64,000 bases of DNA from RCC1774 sp050330855 (GTDB lineage Bacteria > Cyanobacteriota > Cyanobacteriia > Thermosynechococcales > Thermosynechococcaceae). The stretch is taken from the NCBI GenBank assembly GCA_050330855.1, contig JBHJNL010000007.1:1-64000 (forward strand), read 5' to 3'. Positions 44,401-54,009 of this stretch are shown here, piece by piece (position 1 is the stretch's first letter; each line of letters starts with the position of its first letter). The translations under genes and the position numbers were made by a program. The notes beneath the pieces were generated by a model. It was not told where the DNA came from. It was given only the letters and a program-made list of their open reading frames with translations, and did not search any database.

Positions 44401-47400
44401 TGGGTCAACTGGCCTTGAACCTCACCGAAAAACTGGGTGTAACCGCTGGCAGAGGTCAGATCAATTTTGTCGCTAACTTTCTGACCAAAGCCTGGAAATA
44501 TCATCTTAAAGAAACGCTGCAGCCCCTGCAGCACAACTATGCTGTCTGCCTAGAAATCGGAGATCTAGACCATGCAGCTTACTCTCTCTATGGCTATGCC
44601 AAGCATTCATTCTGGCTCGGACAAGCGCTACCGACTCTGCATCAAGACATCACGCAACAGCATCAAGCCATTCTTCAGCTTCACCAATCGGGTCCACAGG
44701 ACTTAACTGCGATTTACGCGCAGACTATTCTCAACTTGACCGCCACAGAAGCAGCCTGCCTGCTGCAGGGAGAGGTTTACGACCAGCGCCATAAGCTGCC
44801 CCAGCATCATCAAGACGGCACAAGGACTGCTATCTGTGTCCTTCATACCAATCAGCTCTTTCTCAGCTATTTGTTGGGTCACTATGATGTGGCGTTAGAG
44901 CAGGCAAAACTTGCGAAACTGCATCTGGAAGCGGTTGTTGCCACGATTGGGTATGCCCAGTTTTGCTTCTATCACACCCTCTTGCTGCTGGCCGTCTACC
45001 CTGACTTCGACTCAGCACAGCAGGCGATCTCTCGAAAACAGATCCGCATTTATCGAAAGCAGCTTGACCAATGGGCAACCTTTGCCCCGATTAACTTTTT
45101 GCACAAGCGCCATCTGGTCACGGCAGAATACCACCGCATTATGGGCCAGCCCATCAAAGCGATGGAGGCCTATGAACTCGCGATCACCGCTGCTAAAGAT
45201 CATGATTATTTGCAGGACACCGCCCTTGCCTACGAGCGGGCTGCGCTGTTCTATGCCGACTGGGACAAAGCTAAAATTGCCCAGACCTATTTCACAGAAG
45301 CCTACTATAGCTATGTTCGGTGGGGAGCGACTGCAAAAGTCACTGATTTAGAGCGACGCTATCCCCAATGGCGACCGGTACAGGCACCGTCCTATGCTCA
45401 GAGTTGGCCCTTGACACTGGGGTCTCTGCAGGCAACGACCCAGACCAGCCTTCACCAGACCAGCTTAGATGCCCTCGACTGGGTCACCATCACCAAGGCG
45501 GCTCAGGTGTTATCTGAAAATATTCAGATTGAAACGCTACTGGTCAAAATGCTGCAGGTGATTCAAGAAAATGCCGGTGCAGAGTCAGGGGCACTGTTTC
45601 TGCGAGAGTCCCATCAACTCCAGTGCCGAGTCTATTGTCGAGAGGGGCAGGTTTCTCAATGGGATCAGCAATCATTTAAGGCTGAACGGTCCTATGCTGC
45701 CACCGTGGTGCAGTATGTCAACCATACGCAGGAAACCGTTGTGCTGGATCAGCACCGACCCGATCCTCGCTTTATGAGAGACCCTTACCTGATGGTCTAT
45801 CAGCCTCAGTCACTGCTGTGTCTACCGATTCATCACCGAGGGCAGCCCTTAGGGCTGCTTTACCTCGAACACCGGCAGATTGCAGGCGTCTTCAGCCCCG
45901 ATCGGCTTCAAATTTTGCAGATCTTGACGTCGCAGGCGGCGATCTCGCTTCAAAATTCTCTTTTGTACGAGTCTCTCAACGAGCAGGTCGAGTCTCGCAC
46001 CCAAGCCCTACAGCTAGAGTCTCGTGAACGCTCTCTTGCTCTTGTCGCCCTCCGAGAATCTGAAGAGAAATTTGCGAAGGCGTTTCGCGCCAACCCCGAT
46101 CCGATGGTGATTACGACCCTGGTTGGACAATATATTGAGGTCAACTATAGCTTTTTAGATTTTTTTGGTATCAGTCAAACCGAAATCGAGACGGGGTCGG
46201 CGGTGCTAGACTGGACCGCTTGGGAAGCGCCTGATGCCGCTGTCTCGCTGCAGCAGATCGTACAGGACCAGCCAGAGCTGCATAACCATGAGGTGCAGCT
46301 CCACAACCTAGGGCATCACATGAAGACGGTTTTGCTCTCTACCGAGCGTATCTCCCTAGAGGAACAACCGGTTATTTTGTATGTGATTAAAGACATTACG
46401 GCTCGAAAGCAGGCGGAAGCCGACCTCAATCGCAATAACGCCATGCTAGAGGCTCAACGCGCAGCCACGATGGATGGCGTCTTGGTGGTGGACGAACATC
46501 AGCAGATTATCTATAGCAATAAAAAGTTTCAACGGATTTGGAATATCCCTGACGCAGTGCTTGCCAGTCGGAACGATTCTGCACTGATTAAGAGTGTTCT
46601 GTCACAGCTAGAGCAACCAGCGGAGTTCCAAGCCAAAATCTCCTATTTAATGGCCCACCCAGGGATAACCAGCGAGGATACAGTTAGTCTCAAAGATGGC
46701 CGTACCCTGGAGCGCATTTCTGCGCCTGTATGCTCTCCATCGGGGGACTCGTTTGGTCGCATCTGGTTTTTCCGAGATATTACGGCACGCAAACGACAGG
46801 AAAGCGCTCTTAAGCTAATTGTGGCTGGGACGGCAGCCCAGGTGGGGGATGAATTCTTTCAGGCCTGTGTTTGGTCTCTGACGAAGTTGCTGATGATGCG
46901 CTACGTCTTTTTAGCTGAATTTAGCGATGACCAGAAAACAACCTTACGCACGCTGGCTTTTTGGGACCAAAATAATTTCCAAGAAAACTTCGAGTACACT
47001 GTGGCGGGTACGCCTAGTCTTGACGTTCTCAAGGGCTGGATGTCTCGCTGCCTTCACTCTGTACAGGAAGCGTATCCCCATGACGAAGGCCTGAGGACAT
47101 TAGGGGTAGAATCCTACTTAGGTGAGCCGATTGTTGACTCCCTCGGCAATACCCTGGGCCTCTTGGTGGCGATGGATTCGCACCCCATGACGGAAGAGCA
47201 AGATTTTGAAACACAAGATTTGATTCTCAAAATCTTTGCCGCGCGCGCTGGGACTGAGATTGAGCGCAAACGGGCGCAAGCTGCCCTCGAAGAACGGGTC
47301 GATCTGGCCGAATTATCTGCTGAAATTGGGTACGCCCTGGCTCAAGGCACAACGTTGCCGGTGATGTTCAAGACCTGTACTGCTTCAATGGTTCAACATT

Positions 47401-49781
47401 TGCCCGTTGCGCTGGCGCAGATATGGACAATCAATGATGCCCAGACCTCGTTAGATCTGCAGGCCAGTTCAGGGCTAGAGGCAGACCTATCGAGTCGCGT
47501 GACTCAAGTTGCGATCGCAACATCTGCCCTAGGCAATTTGGCGCAACAGAAAGCGACCTATCGCACCAATACTTTGTCCACCGAGTCTGGCCTTTTGGCT
47601 CCCTGGATGGCCGACGTCGGTATCGTGGCCTTTGCGGCTTATCCCCTCATTTATGAAGAACGACTGTTGGGCATCGTGACGCTCTATAGCCAGCAGTCTC
47701 TAGCACCTGAACTGTTACAAGCGATGGAGTCGATCACCCATAGTGTAGCCCTGAGCTTAGATCGGTACTGGACTCAGCAAGCGCTCCACCAGCAGCTTCA
47801 GCGAGCCAGCTTATTGGCACAAATCACCCAGGCGATTAGCCAAAGTTTAGATCCGCAGATTATTCTTGACTCGGCCACGACCCAACTGGGCACGATCTTC
47901 AAGTCGAGTCGTTGTCTAATATTTACCAGTATTGACCCACACCACACCGGGCAACCGTTGATTACCGAATATCTAGATGGGCCGTGGCCGTCTGTTCGAG
48001 GCGTTCAGTTTCCTCGTTCGGGTAATCTTTTCATCGATCAGCTCATCGGTGCCGATCAGGTGGTGGTGTCAACGGATGTATACAACGACCCTCGTTTAAA
48101 CCCTCTCGCTGAACTCCTCTCGTCGATCCATGTGCAATCGCTGGTGGGGATTCGGACCTCCTATAAGGGCGTTATTAATGGGGCCATCTTGCTGCTGCAG
48201 TGTGATCGCAGCCGTGACTGGCCCCCAAACGACCTCGACCTGCTCACAGCCGTTGCTGCTCAACTGGGGATTGCCATTGCCCAAGCCAAACTTTTAGAAC
48301 AAGAAACTCAGCAACGCCAGCAGCTCGAAGAAGCAAAACAGCATGCCGAAACCGCCAACCAAGCCAAAAGCGAATTTCTTGCTAACATGAGCCACGAACT
48401 TCGCACACCCCTCAATGCCATCTTGGGCTTTAGCCAACTCATGCAGCGCAGTGCGACCACAACCCCAGAGCAGCAGGATAACATCACCATTATTAATCGC
48501 AGTGGCGAGCACCTGTTGGGCTTAATTAATGACATTTTAGAAATGTCTAAAATTGAAGCGGGTCGCACTATCTTGAACGCCAACGACTTTGATCTGCATG
48601 CCTTGTTAAACGCAATCCAGGCCATGCTGCAGCTTAAGGCGGAGGCCAAGAACTTGGCCCTCACATTTGAGTATGCGCCGGAACTACCAAACACTATCCA
48701 TGCAGACGAAGGTAAGCTTCGGCAGATTTTGATTAACTTAGTCAGCAACGCCATTAAATTCACAGAGGTTGGTGCTGTTGTACTGCGGCTTCAAGGGATC
48801 CCCTTAGATGCCGATGGAGGCTCAATGGAGTCCGCGAACGGCATTGCCTATCGCCTCCTGTTTGAAGTTGAAGATACTGGGTACGGCATAGATCAGCATG
48901 AAATAGCGACCCTTTTTGACCCCTTTACCCAAACCGAAACGGGTCGGAATGCTCAGGAAGGCACCGGCCTCGGACTACCGATTAGCCATAAGTTTGCTCA
49001 GTTAATGGGGGGTGATCTCAGCATTGAAAGCCAGCGGGGCCACGGAACCTTAGTCAAATTAGAGATTCCAGTACAGACGATTGCTGCCATTGAGCAACCC
49101 GTTACCCCGTCACCACAAATCGTTGGCCTAGCCTCTCATCAACCTCAGTATCGAATCTTAGTGGTTGACGACACCTGGGACAGCCGCAACTTAATGGTGC
49201 AGTTGCTTGAAGGTGTTGGGTTTGAGGTTCATCAGGCAGAGAATGGTCAAGAGGCCATTGAGCAGTGGAACGTGTGGCACCCCCACCTGATCTGGATGGA
49301 TCTACAAATGCCGGTGCTCAATGGCTATGAAGCGGTACAGCAGATTCGATTTGCCCAGGAAGAAGCTACGGCTCCGGTCATGATTGCGCTGACGGCCAAT
49401 GCCTTTGAAGAGACGCGTACCCAAGCCCTTGCTATGGGCTGTGACGACTTTGTGAGAAAGCCCTTTCAAGTTGCTGATGTCTTTGAGGCCATGGCCCAGC
49501 ATCTGGGTGTTCGCTATCTGTATCAGACTCCACCAGCTCCCACCGCGCCGCTAGATCGAGAGAAGCCTGCGTCTGCCGGCCTAACCGCAGAGCATCTATA
49601 TGCTTTACCGATTCCCTGGATTGAGCAGTTTCATGAAGCAGCCCTTCGCCTTGACGAGGAGCAGATGCTCCAGCTCACCCGTCAGGTTGAAGATTCAACC
49701 CTGCAGGCAATGCTTAATACTCTGATTGGGACGTTCCAGTTTGATAAGCTAGCCCAGCTAACAGTGCAATCTAAAACTTGA
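41442..49781 (+). CDS. giant Ser/Thr kinase - AAA ATPase - hybrid histidine kinase fusion
   Basis: A 2779-residue sensor. Order: Ser/Thr kinase (about 10-265; VIVK Lys near 35, HKDIKPDN near 128, DFS instead of DFG near 149, SPEQTGR); AAA/STAND ATPase (GFSGIGKT near 346, LVIFLDDLQWID near 472); a long helical TPR-like region (about 770-1330); GAF (1346-1510); two PAS (1537-1785); three GAF (1787-2285); a short coiled coil; HisKA with MSHELRTPLN (His 2318); HATPase (N box near 2430, DTGYGID, GTGLGLP near 2508); and a receiver domain with Asp 2620 in WMDLQMP. This is the cyanobacterial/fungal-type dual-specificity kinase plan. All kinase, ATPase and receiver key residues appear present. The next gene is a c-di-GMP protein, probably in the same pathway. 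Confidence 0.93.
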   Translation: MMKTATHERLLDVLYDSEKTRVYRCQRGSKTVIVKLLKQDYPSLTELTRFRNHYIITQQLDCPGIVKPLNLESTQHSGLAMVMADEGLISLRAYQDRLPLRQCSLSDFFSIAIQLADVFSELQRCRIIHKDIKPDNILIEPQTGLVKLTDFSLATLLPRETPDPVPPRSLEGTLAYLSPEQTGRMNRGVDYRSDFYALGITFYELLSGDLPFKVQDPIQMVHCHLAQQPTFLDEKNPAIPLMLSQVVHKLLEKNPAERYQSATGLKLDLQECQRQFAEKMPAPFLLGCQDRCDRFALPERLYGRETEVEALLSAFARVASPQPQYQGAALPVETYAQAELLLVAGFSGIGKTAVIHEIHRPVLRQNGYFIQGKFDQFHRHIPFSGFLQALQDLIAQLLTEQDEALQVWQIQLNAALGANAQVLIDAIPALETVMGPQPALPQLGAAAAQNRFNQAFCHFIKVFATVSHPLVIFLDDLQWIDSASLQLMQQILCEIPDIHLLLLGAYRDNEVTPSHPLMMLVGDLPQTRVRLLTLQALPQRALNDLISETLNCSSAAAEPLTDLVFTQTEGNPFFTRQLLQSLHRDGLITFDTASHRWQCDIAQIRLSTLSANVVEFMIAQLRQFPSETQTLLQLAACLGNQFDLQTLATITQQEAIASALALWPAIEQGFILPLNEIYKFYQAQSGEDNPTDVAPQYCTYRFCHDRVQQAAYELVPAPQRRRIHWQLGQLLRRDIEPERFSDSIYTLVGHLNLGRPSALSLMESRELAHLNQRASQQALATNAYAESIRYGDAGIEQLGEQGWDDQPELMRTLHECVAEAAYLKGAFRQSEQTLETLFCRVPSLFEQVKAYEIRIEALKAQNRGEDAIATGLMILQQLGVSFPEQPQPHQMMLSMAKTKLCLLGKSTEALADLPVMDQPRVLSAFRIMEKLSSILFVSNPQLFALMGLKQIRLLQQYGNCSSAALSYLFYGIALWTVFNDLESTYQLGQLALNLTEKLGVTAGRGQINFVANFLTKAWKYHLKETLQPLQHNYAVCLEIGDLDHAAYSLYGYAKHSFWLGQALPTLHQDITQQHQAILQLHQSGPQDLTAIYAQTILNLTATEAACLLQGEVYDQRHKLPQHHQDGTRTAICVLHTNQLFLSYLLGHYDVALEQAKLAKLHLEAVVATIGYAQFCFYHTLLLLAVYPDFDSAQQAISRKQIRIYRKQLDQWATFAPINFLHKRHLVTAEYHRIMGQPIKAMEAYELAITAAKDHDYLQDTALAYERAALFYADWDKAKIAQTYFTEAYYSYVRWGATAKVTDLERRYPQWRPVQAPSYAQSWPLTLGSLQATTQTSLHQTSLDALDWVTITKAAQVLSENIQIETLLVKMLQVIQENAGAESGALFLRESHQLQCRVYCREGQVSQWDQQSFKAERSYAATVVQYVNHTQETVVLDQHRPDPRFMRDPYLMVYQPQSLLCLPIHHRGQPLGLLYLEHRQIAGVFSPDRLQILQILTSQAAISLQNSLLYESLNEQVESRTQALQLESRERSLALVALRESEEKFAKAFRANPDPMVITTLVGQYIEVNYSFLDFFGISQTEIETGSAVLDWTAWEAPDAAVSLQQIVQDQPELHNHEVQLHNLGHHMKTVLLSTERISLEEQPVILYVIKDITARKQAEADLNRNNAMLEAQRAATMDGVLVVDEHQQIIYSNKKFQRIWNIPDAVLASRNDSALIKSVLSQLEQPAEFQAKISYLMAHPGITSEDTVSLKDGRTLERISAPVCSPSGDSFGRIWFFRDITARKRQESALKLIVAGTAAQVGDEFFQACVWSLTKLLMMRYVFLAEFSDDQKTTLRTLAFWDQNNFQENFEYTVAGTPSLDVLKGWMSRCLHSVQEAYPHDEGLRTLGVESYLGEPIVDSLGNTLGLLVAMDSHPMTEEQDFETQDLILKIFAARAGTEIERKRAQAALEERVDLAELSAEIGYALAQGTTLPVMFKTCTASMVQHLPVALAQIWTINDAQTSLDLQASSGLEADLSSRVTQVAIATSALGNLAQQKATYRTNTLSTESGLLAPWMADVGIVAFAAYPLIYEERLLGIVTLYSQQSLAPELLQAMESITHSVALSLDRYWTQQALHQQLQRASLLAQITQAISQSLDPQIILDSATTQLGTIFKSSRCLIFTSIDPHHTGQPLITEYLDGPWPSVRGVQFPRSGNLFIDQLIGADQVVVSTDVYNDPRLNPLAELLSSIHVQSLVGIRTSYKGVINGAILLLQCDRSRDWPPNDLDLLTAVAAQLGIAIAQAKLLEQETQQRQQLEEAKQHAETANQAKSEFLANMSHELRTPLNAILGFSQLMQRSATTTPEQQDNITIINRSGEHLLGLINDILEMSKIEAGRTILNANDFDLHALLNAIQAMLQLKAEAKNLALTFEYAPELPNTIHADEGKLRQILINLVSNAIKFTEVGAVVLRLQGIPLDADGGSMESANGIAYRLLFEVEDTGYGIDQHEIATLFDPFTQTETGRNAQEGTGLGLPISHKFAQLMGGDLSIESQRGHGTLVKLEIPVQTIAAIEQPVTPSPQIVGLASHQPQYRILVVDDTWDSRNLMVQLLEGVGFEVHQAENGQEAIEQWNVWHPHLIWMDLQMPVLNGYEAVQQIRFAQEEATAPVMIALTANAFEETRTQALAMGCDDFVRKPFQVADVFEAMAQHLGVRYLYQTPPAPTAPLDREKPASAGLTAEHLYALPIPWIEQFHEAALRLDEEQMLQLTRQVEDSTLQAMLNTLIGTFQFDKLAQLTVQSKT

Positions 49782-49841
49782 ATTTTTCCAACCCATAAGC
49801 CTGCAAAAATCACGCATCAGCATGACGAAAATTGCAGATAT

Positions 49842-51875
49842 TTGGGCACCCTAGGCCAAGTAGGACAATTTTTGCAGGGTATGGAACTGATGAATAACGC
49901 TCAAACGTCCGAGGGTCATCCTGTGCTCAAGGCCGATGTGGCCGCCATAGAACAGTCATACGCTCAATCTGTCCCTTCGGCGGTTGCCCCTGGTCACGAA
50001 AATGCCGCCGTCGAGGAGACCTTAGAGCCAGACATCCAGGGAGAGACCCAGGGGCAAATTTTGATCGTTGACGATCGCCCCGATAATCTGCGATTGCTGC
50101 ATGCCATGCTCACCCAGGCCGGTTACGATGTGCGGCGGGCTATTAACGGCGCTACCGCCCTGATGGGGGTTCGAGCGATTCTGCCCGATTTAATATTGCT
50201 CGATATCAATATGCCAGACATGGACGGCTATGAAGTCTGTCGGCGGCTGAAGCAAGATCCAGTCACGCGCGAAATTCCTGTTATTTTCCTCAGTGCGTTA
50301 GACGAAGGCTTAGACAAGGTGAAGGCTTTCTCTGCCGGGGGCGTGGATTATGTCACAAAGCCTTTTGAGGTGCTGGAGGTGCTGGCCAGAATTGAGAATC
50401 ACCTCCAGCTTCGCAGGGCGATGGCAGAGGTAGAACGCCTCAATGCCAAGCTTGAAGAGCGGGTCATAGAGAGAACATCACAGCTCCAGGCCACCAAGTA
50501 TGATCTTGAGCAGGAGGCCATCGAGCGCCGTAAAGCCCAGGACCGTCTGGCCCACATGGCTTGGCACGACCATCTCACGGATTTGCCGAACCGGGCTTGG
50601 TTTATGAAGGTGCTGCAGCAGTCTTTGCAGCGTGCTCAGCAGGATCTGAGCTATCGATTTGCGGTGCTGTTTCTAGATTGCGATCGCTTCAAAATCGTCA
50701 ACGACTCCCTCGGACATTTAATCGGCGATCAGCTGCTGGTGCAGTTCGCTCAACGGCTGACAGCCTGTATTTCTGACACGACAACGTTGGCTCGATTTGG
50801 GGGCGATGAGTTCACCCTACTGCTCGAAAATACCGCTGATGCCGAGGATGCGATTGCCTCAGTCCAAACCCTGCTGGAGGCGCTCACTCAACCATTTGTA
50901 ATTGATCAGCAGGAGCTATTTATTAGCGCCAGTGTGGGGATTGTCATGGGATCGAGTACCTACGAGGAGCCGGAAGCGCTGTTGCGGGATGCCGACATCG
51001 CGATGTATAAAGCCAAAACGCTTTGGCAGAAACGCTATCAAGTCTTTGACGCTGGGATGCGTCAACAGGTTCAATCACAGCTTCGTCTTGAAACCGACCT
51101 GCGGCGTGCCATTGAACGTCAAGAATTCTTGGTGCATTATCAGCCTATTATTTCTCTTAATACCTTTGACATCACTGGCTTTGAGGCGTTAGTGCGCTGG
51201 CAGCATCCAGAGCGGGGCATGATCGCTCCGGGGGAATTTATTCCCATTGCTGAAGAGACGAGTCTCGTGATCCCTATTGGATTGTGGGTGCTCCAAGAGT
51301 CTTGCCAGCAGCTTGTCGATTGGCACGGCCTCCATGGCCAGGACACTCCTTTGAAGATGAGTGTCAATCTATCTGTGAAGCAGTTTGCCCAGCCCGATTT
51401 AATTGAGCACATTGATCGGGTCTTAGAACAGATTCAACTGCCGAGCCATTTGCTCACTCTAGAAATTACAGAAAGTGCCTTAATGGATAACCCAGATGTT
51501 GCCAGTCAGGTGCTCAACGCTCTGCGCGATCGCAACATTCAGCTCGCCATTGACGACTTTGGCACCGGCTACTCTTCCCTGAGCTATCTGCATCGATTCC
51601 CGGTGGATATCTTGAAGGTGGACCGCTCTTTCATCAATCGGATTGATGACGAGGGCAACGGTTTACGCATCGTGGAAGCCACCATTGCCATGGCTCAAAG
51701 CTTGGGTATGAAGGTCGTGGCCGAAGGTGTTGAAACCCCAGAGCAGGCGATGCGTCTGCAGCAGATGGGCTGTGAGTATGCCCAGGGCTATCTATTCTCT
51801 AGACCGCTGCCATCAGGGGCGGCGGGGGAGCTGTTACTGGAGCCACCTGCTATTTTGACCACGTTACAGCGTTAA
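49842..51875 (+). CDS. response regulator with GGDEF and EAL domains
   Basis: A 677-residue c-di-GMP enzyme. The receiver domain (about 72-190) has QILIVDDRPDN and the acceptor Asp at about 121 (LLDINMPDMDGYE). It is joined by a coiled-coil linker (about 195-235) to GGDEF (ARFGGDEFTLL near 320, with upstream LTDLPNRAWF) and EAL (FEALVRWQHPE near 448, LEITESALM, AIDDFGTGYSSL, KVDRSF, VVAEGVET). Both active sites are intact, so it could make and degrade c-di-GMP. The start is TTG 49842, or ATG 49881 shortly downstream. It sits 60 bp after the giant hybrid kinase gene, whose phosphorelay may reach this receiver (inference). Confidence 0.93.
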   Translation: MGTLGQVGQFLQGMELMNNAQTSEGHPVLKADVAAIEQSYAQSVPSAVAPGHENAAVEETLEPDIQGETQGQILIVDDRPDNLRLLHAMLTQAGYDVRRAINGATALMGVRAILPDLILLDINMPDMDGYEVCRRLKQDPVTREIPVIFLSALDEGLDKVKAFSAGGVDYVTKPFEVLEVLARIENHLQLRRAMAEVERLNAKLEERVIERTSQLQATKYDLEQEAIERRKAQDRLAHMAWHDHLTDLPNRAWFMKVLQQSLQRAQQDLSYRFAVLFLDCDRFKIVNDSLGHLIGDQLLVQFAQRLTACISDTTTLARFGGDEFTLLLENTADAEDAIASVQTLLEALTQPFVIDQQELFISASVGIVMGSSTYEEPEALLRDADIAMYKAKTLWQKRYQVFDAGMRQQVQSQLRLETDLRRAIERQEFLVHYQPIISLNTFDITGFEALVRWQHPERGMIAPGEFIPIAEETSLVIPIGLWVLQESCQQLVDWHGLHGQDTPLKMSVNLSVKQFAQPDLIEHIDRVLEQIQLPSHLLTLEITESALMDNPDVASQVLNALRDRNIQLAIDDFGTGYSSLSYLHRFPVDILKVDRSFINRIDDEGNGLRIVEATIAMAQSLGMKVVAEGVETPEQAMRLQQMGCEYAQGYLFSRPLPSGAAGELLLEPPAILTTLQR

Positions 51876-51884
51876 ATATTTGTG

Positions 51885-52424
51885 TTAATACTTGCGGCGA
51901 CGGTGTCGGAGTCGCCGTACGAGCCAATGTCCACCCCAGTAGCTCAACAGAGCCGCTATCGCCCCCATGACAAAGCAACCCGCAAAGAGGGTGACCAAAA
52001 ACTCACCACTGAGGTGCAGGAGCTGTCTAAAATCTTGGACATCGCCCAGTTGCTCGACGCTCAGGTGGTGGGTCATTAAAACCCATTGTCCCACCTGAAA
52101 GTTAAAGGCAAACAGCGGGAGATAGGTAAAGGGATTGCTAAGCCAGGTGGCTGCCGCCGCTGCCATTTTATTGCCTCGCACGGCAATGGCTAGCAAGACC
52201 CCGACCAGAATCTGAAACCCCATAATCGGGAACATCCCGGCAAAAGCCCCCACGGCTAAACCACGGGCAATCGATTCTCTCGAACCCCGTAACCGCCCCA
52301 AACGAAGCGCGTAATATCGACACCGCCGTCGCATCGTCATGCTTTGCCGCCCAGACCGTTCTGTTGGGTAGGTCTGGCGGTAGCCTTGCGATGATTGCAC
52401 TCTGACCCTATCGGTTTTGATCAC
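51885..52424 (-). CDS. DUF2062 membrane protein
   Basis: A protein of up to 179 residues with two or three membrane helices. The DUF2062 core is GSRESIARGLAVGAFAGMFPIMGFQ, then AAATWLSNPFTYLPLFAFNFQVG. A basic C-terminal tail follows (RRLRHRRRKY). The family is unassigned and common next to glycan genes. The start is GTG 52424, or more likely ATG 52340 (MTMRRRCRYY) by analogy with the family. It faces left, 40 bp after glmU. Confidence 0.82.
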   Translation of the reverse strand: MIKTDRVRVQSSQGYRQTYPTERSGRQSMTMRRRCRYYALRLGRLRGSRESIARGLAVGAFAGMFPIMGFQILVGVLLAIAVRGNKMAAAAATWLSNPFTYLPLFAFNFQVGQWVLMTHHLSVEQLGDVQDFRQLLHLSGEFLVTLFAGCFVMGAIAALLSYWGGHWLVRRLRHRRRKY

Positions 52425-52464
52425 GCCTTCGATCCTGTTTCAGATCCCCCCGGTGCTGAGACCG

Positions 52465-53832
52465 TTACGACTCAGTTGCTTTTTTCAACCGCCACCCCGG
52501 CTTCACGACTTGCTTGGCCCGAGCAATGACGAGGGCATCGCCCTCAACATCATTAGTGATGGTCGAACCTGCTGCCGTGGTCACGTCCGCTCCCAAGGTC
52601 AGCGGTGCTACTAGCACTGTGTTAGACCCCGTTTTGGTGCGATCGCCAATGTGAGTCTGGTGCTTTTGGACGCCATCGTAGTTGGCCGTAATGGTCCCCG
52701 CCCCAATATTAACCTGTTCCCCCAAAGTGGCATTCCCCAAATAGGAGAGATGAGCAATATTAGTCTGCTGACCGATTTGACTCTGCTTGAGTTCCACAAA
52801 ATTGCCGATGCGACAGCGATCTCCCACCTGAGCCTGATGGCGGAGATGAGCATAGGGGCCAACCTGGGTGTGCGCTCCCACCTGACTATTGGTAATCACT
52901 GAATATAAAATCGTGGCGTTCGTGCCAATATGGCTGTCTTCAATCAGGCTACCTGGCCCCAATCGACAGCCTGCTTCAATAACCGTTTTACCCCGTAGGT
53001 GCGTATCCGGCTCGATGACCACATCGGCTTGCAGGGTGACCGTCTCATCAATGGTGACGCTGCCCGGATCGAGGAAGTTAACGCCTGCCGCCATCCAGTG
53101 ATCTTTAACGCGATTTTGTAGAACTTGGTTGGCTGTGGCAAGCTGCTTGCGATCGTTGATGCCGAGAATCTCTTGCTCATCGTCAGCATCTACAACCATG
53201 ACGGGCTTAAGGTAGTTGACGGCATCGGTGATGTAGTACTCTTGCTGGTCGTTATCTGCCGTCAGATTGGGCAGTACCTGCGCCAGCTCTGACCAGCGGA
53301 AGCAGTAAATCCCGGCATTGATGCGCTGGTTCTGGCGCTGTTCAGGGGTGCAGTCGCGATGCTCGATAATTTCTTGAAGTCGATAGTTCTGATCGCAAAA
53401 CACACGGCCATAGCCGGTGGGATTGGCAAGCTGAGCCGTCAGAATTGTGGCCGCATTGCCATTATCTCGATGGGTTTGCAGCAACGCCTGGAGGGTCTGG
53501 GGGCGCAGGAGCGGTACATCGCCGTTGAGAACCAGTAAATCCCCCTCAAAGCCCTCTAAATGGGGCATCACCTGCTGGACCGCATGGCCGGTGCCGAGCT
53601 GCTCAATCTGTTCTACAAATTCTAAGGCAGGCCAATCTTGCAAATCGGTACGCACCTGATCGGCTTCGTACCCCACAATCACCATCGAACGGGATGGATT
53701 CAGTTCTGTGGCGCTCAAAAGAACGCGCTCAACGAGGGATCGCCCTCCTAGTTGATGTAATACCTTTGGCAAGCTCGATTTCATGCGAGTGCCTTTACCT
53801 GCCGCTAGAATCGCGACTGCAATCTTGCTCAT
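52465..53832 (-). CDS. glmU: bifunctional N-acetylglucosamine-1-phosphate uridylyltransferase / glucosamine-1-phosphate acetyltransferase
   Basis: It makes UDP-GlcNAc for peptidoglycan and other glycans. The N-terminal uridylyltransferase has AILAAGKGTRMKSSLPKVLH, then VLNGDVPLLRP and the NAGIYCF core. The C-terminal left-handed beta helix carries hexapeptide repeats (for example IGNFVELKQSQIGQQT, GAGTITANYDG) and the acetyltransferase end TAAGSTITNDVEGDALVIARAKQ. The open frame extends 28 codons upstream, but ATG 53832 (MSKIAVAILAAG) is correct, giving 455 residues, the normal length. Confidence 0.96.
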   Translation of the reverse strand: MSKIAVAILAAGKGTRMKSSLPKVLHQLGGRSLVERVLLSATELNPSRSMVIVGYEADQVRTDLQDWPALEFVEQIEQLGTGHAVQQVMPHLEGFEGDLLVLNGDVPLLRPQTLQALLQTHRDNGNAATILTAQLANPTGYGRVFCDQNYRLQEIIEHRDCTPEQRQNQRINAGIYCFRWSELAQVLPNLTADNDQQEYYITDAVNYLKPVMVVDADDEQEILGINDRKQLATANQVLQNRVKDHWMAAGVNFLDPGSVTIDETVTLQADVVIEPDTHLRGKTVIEAGCRLGPGSLIEDSHIGTNATILYSVITNSQVGAHTQVGPYAHLRHQAQVGDRCRIGNFVELKQSQIGQQTNIAHLSYLGNATLGEQVNIGAGTITANYDGVQKHQTHIGDRTKTGSNTVLVAPLTLGADVTTAAGSTITNDVEGDALVIARAKQVVKPGWRLKKATES

Positions 53833-54009
53833 GCTTTTGTTCCCTAACACCCCAGCATTGTAAAACAGCACGGGATTCACAACGCTCAAATACCCGTAAA
53901 ACTCTGGGGAGAGCATTGGCAGGGCGATAAGTTTTGGTAGGATTGGCTTCTGAGCCTAGATGAGGCCGTCGGAGCTATCCACTCAGATTTATCACACCTT
54001 TTTGAACCT

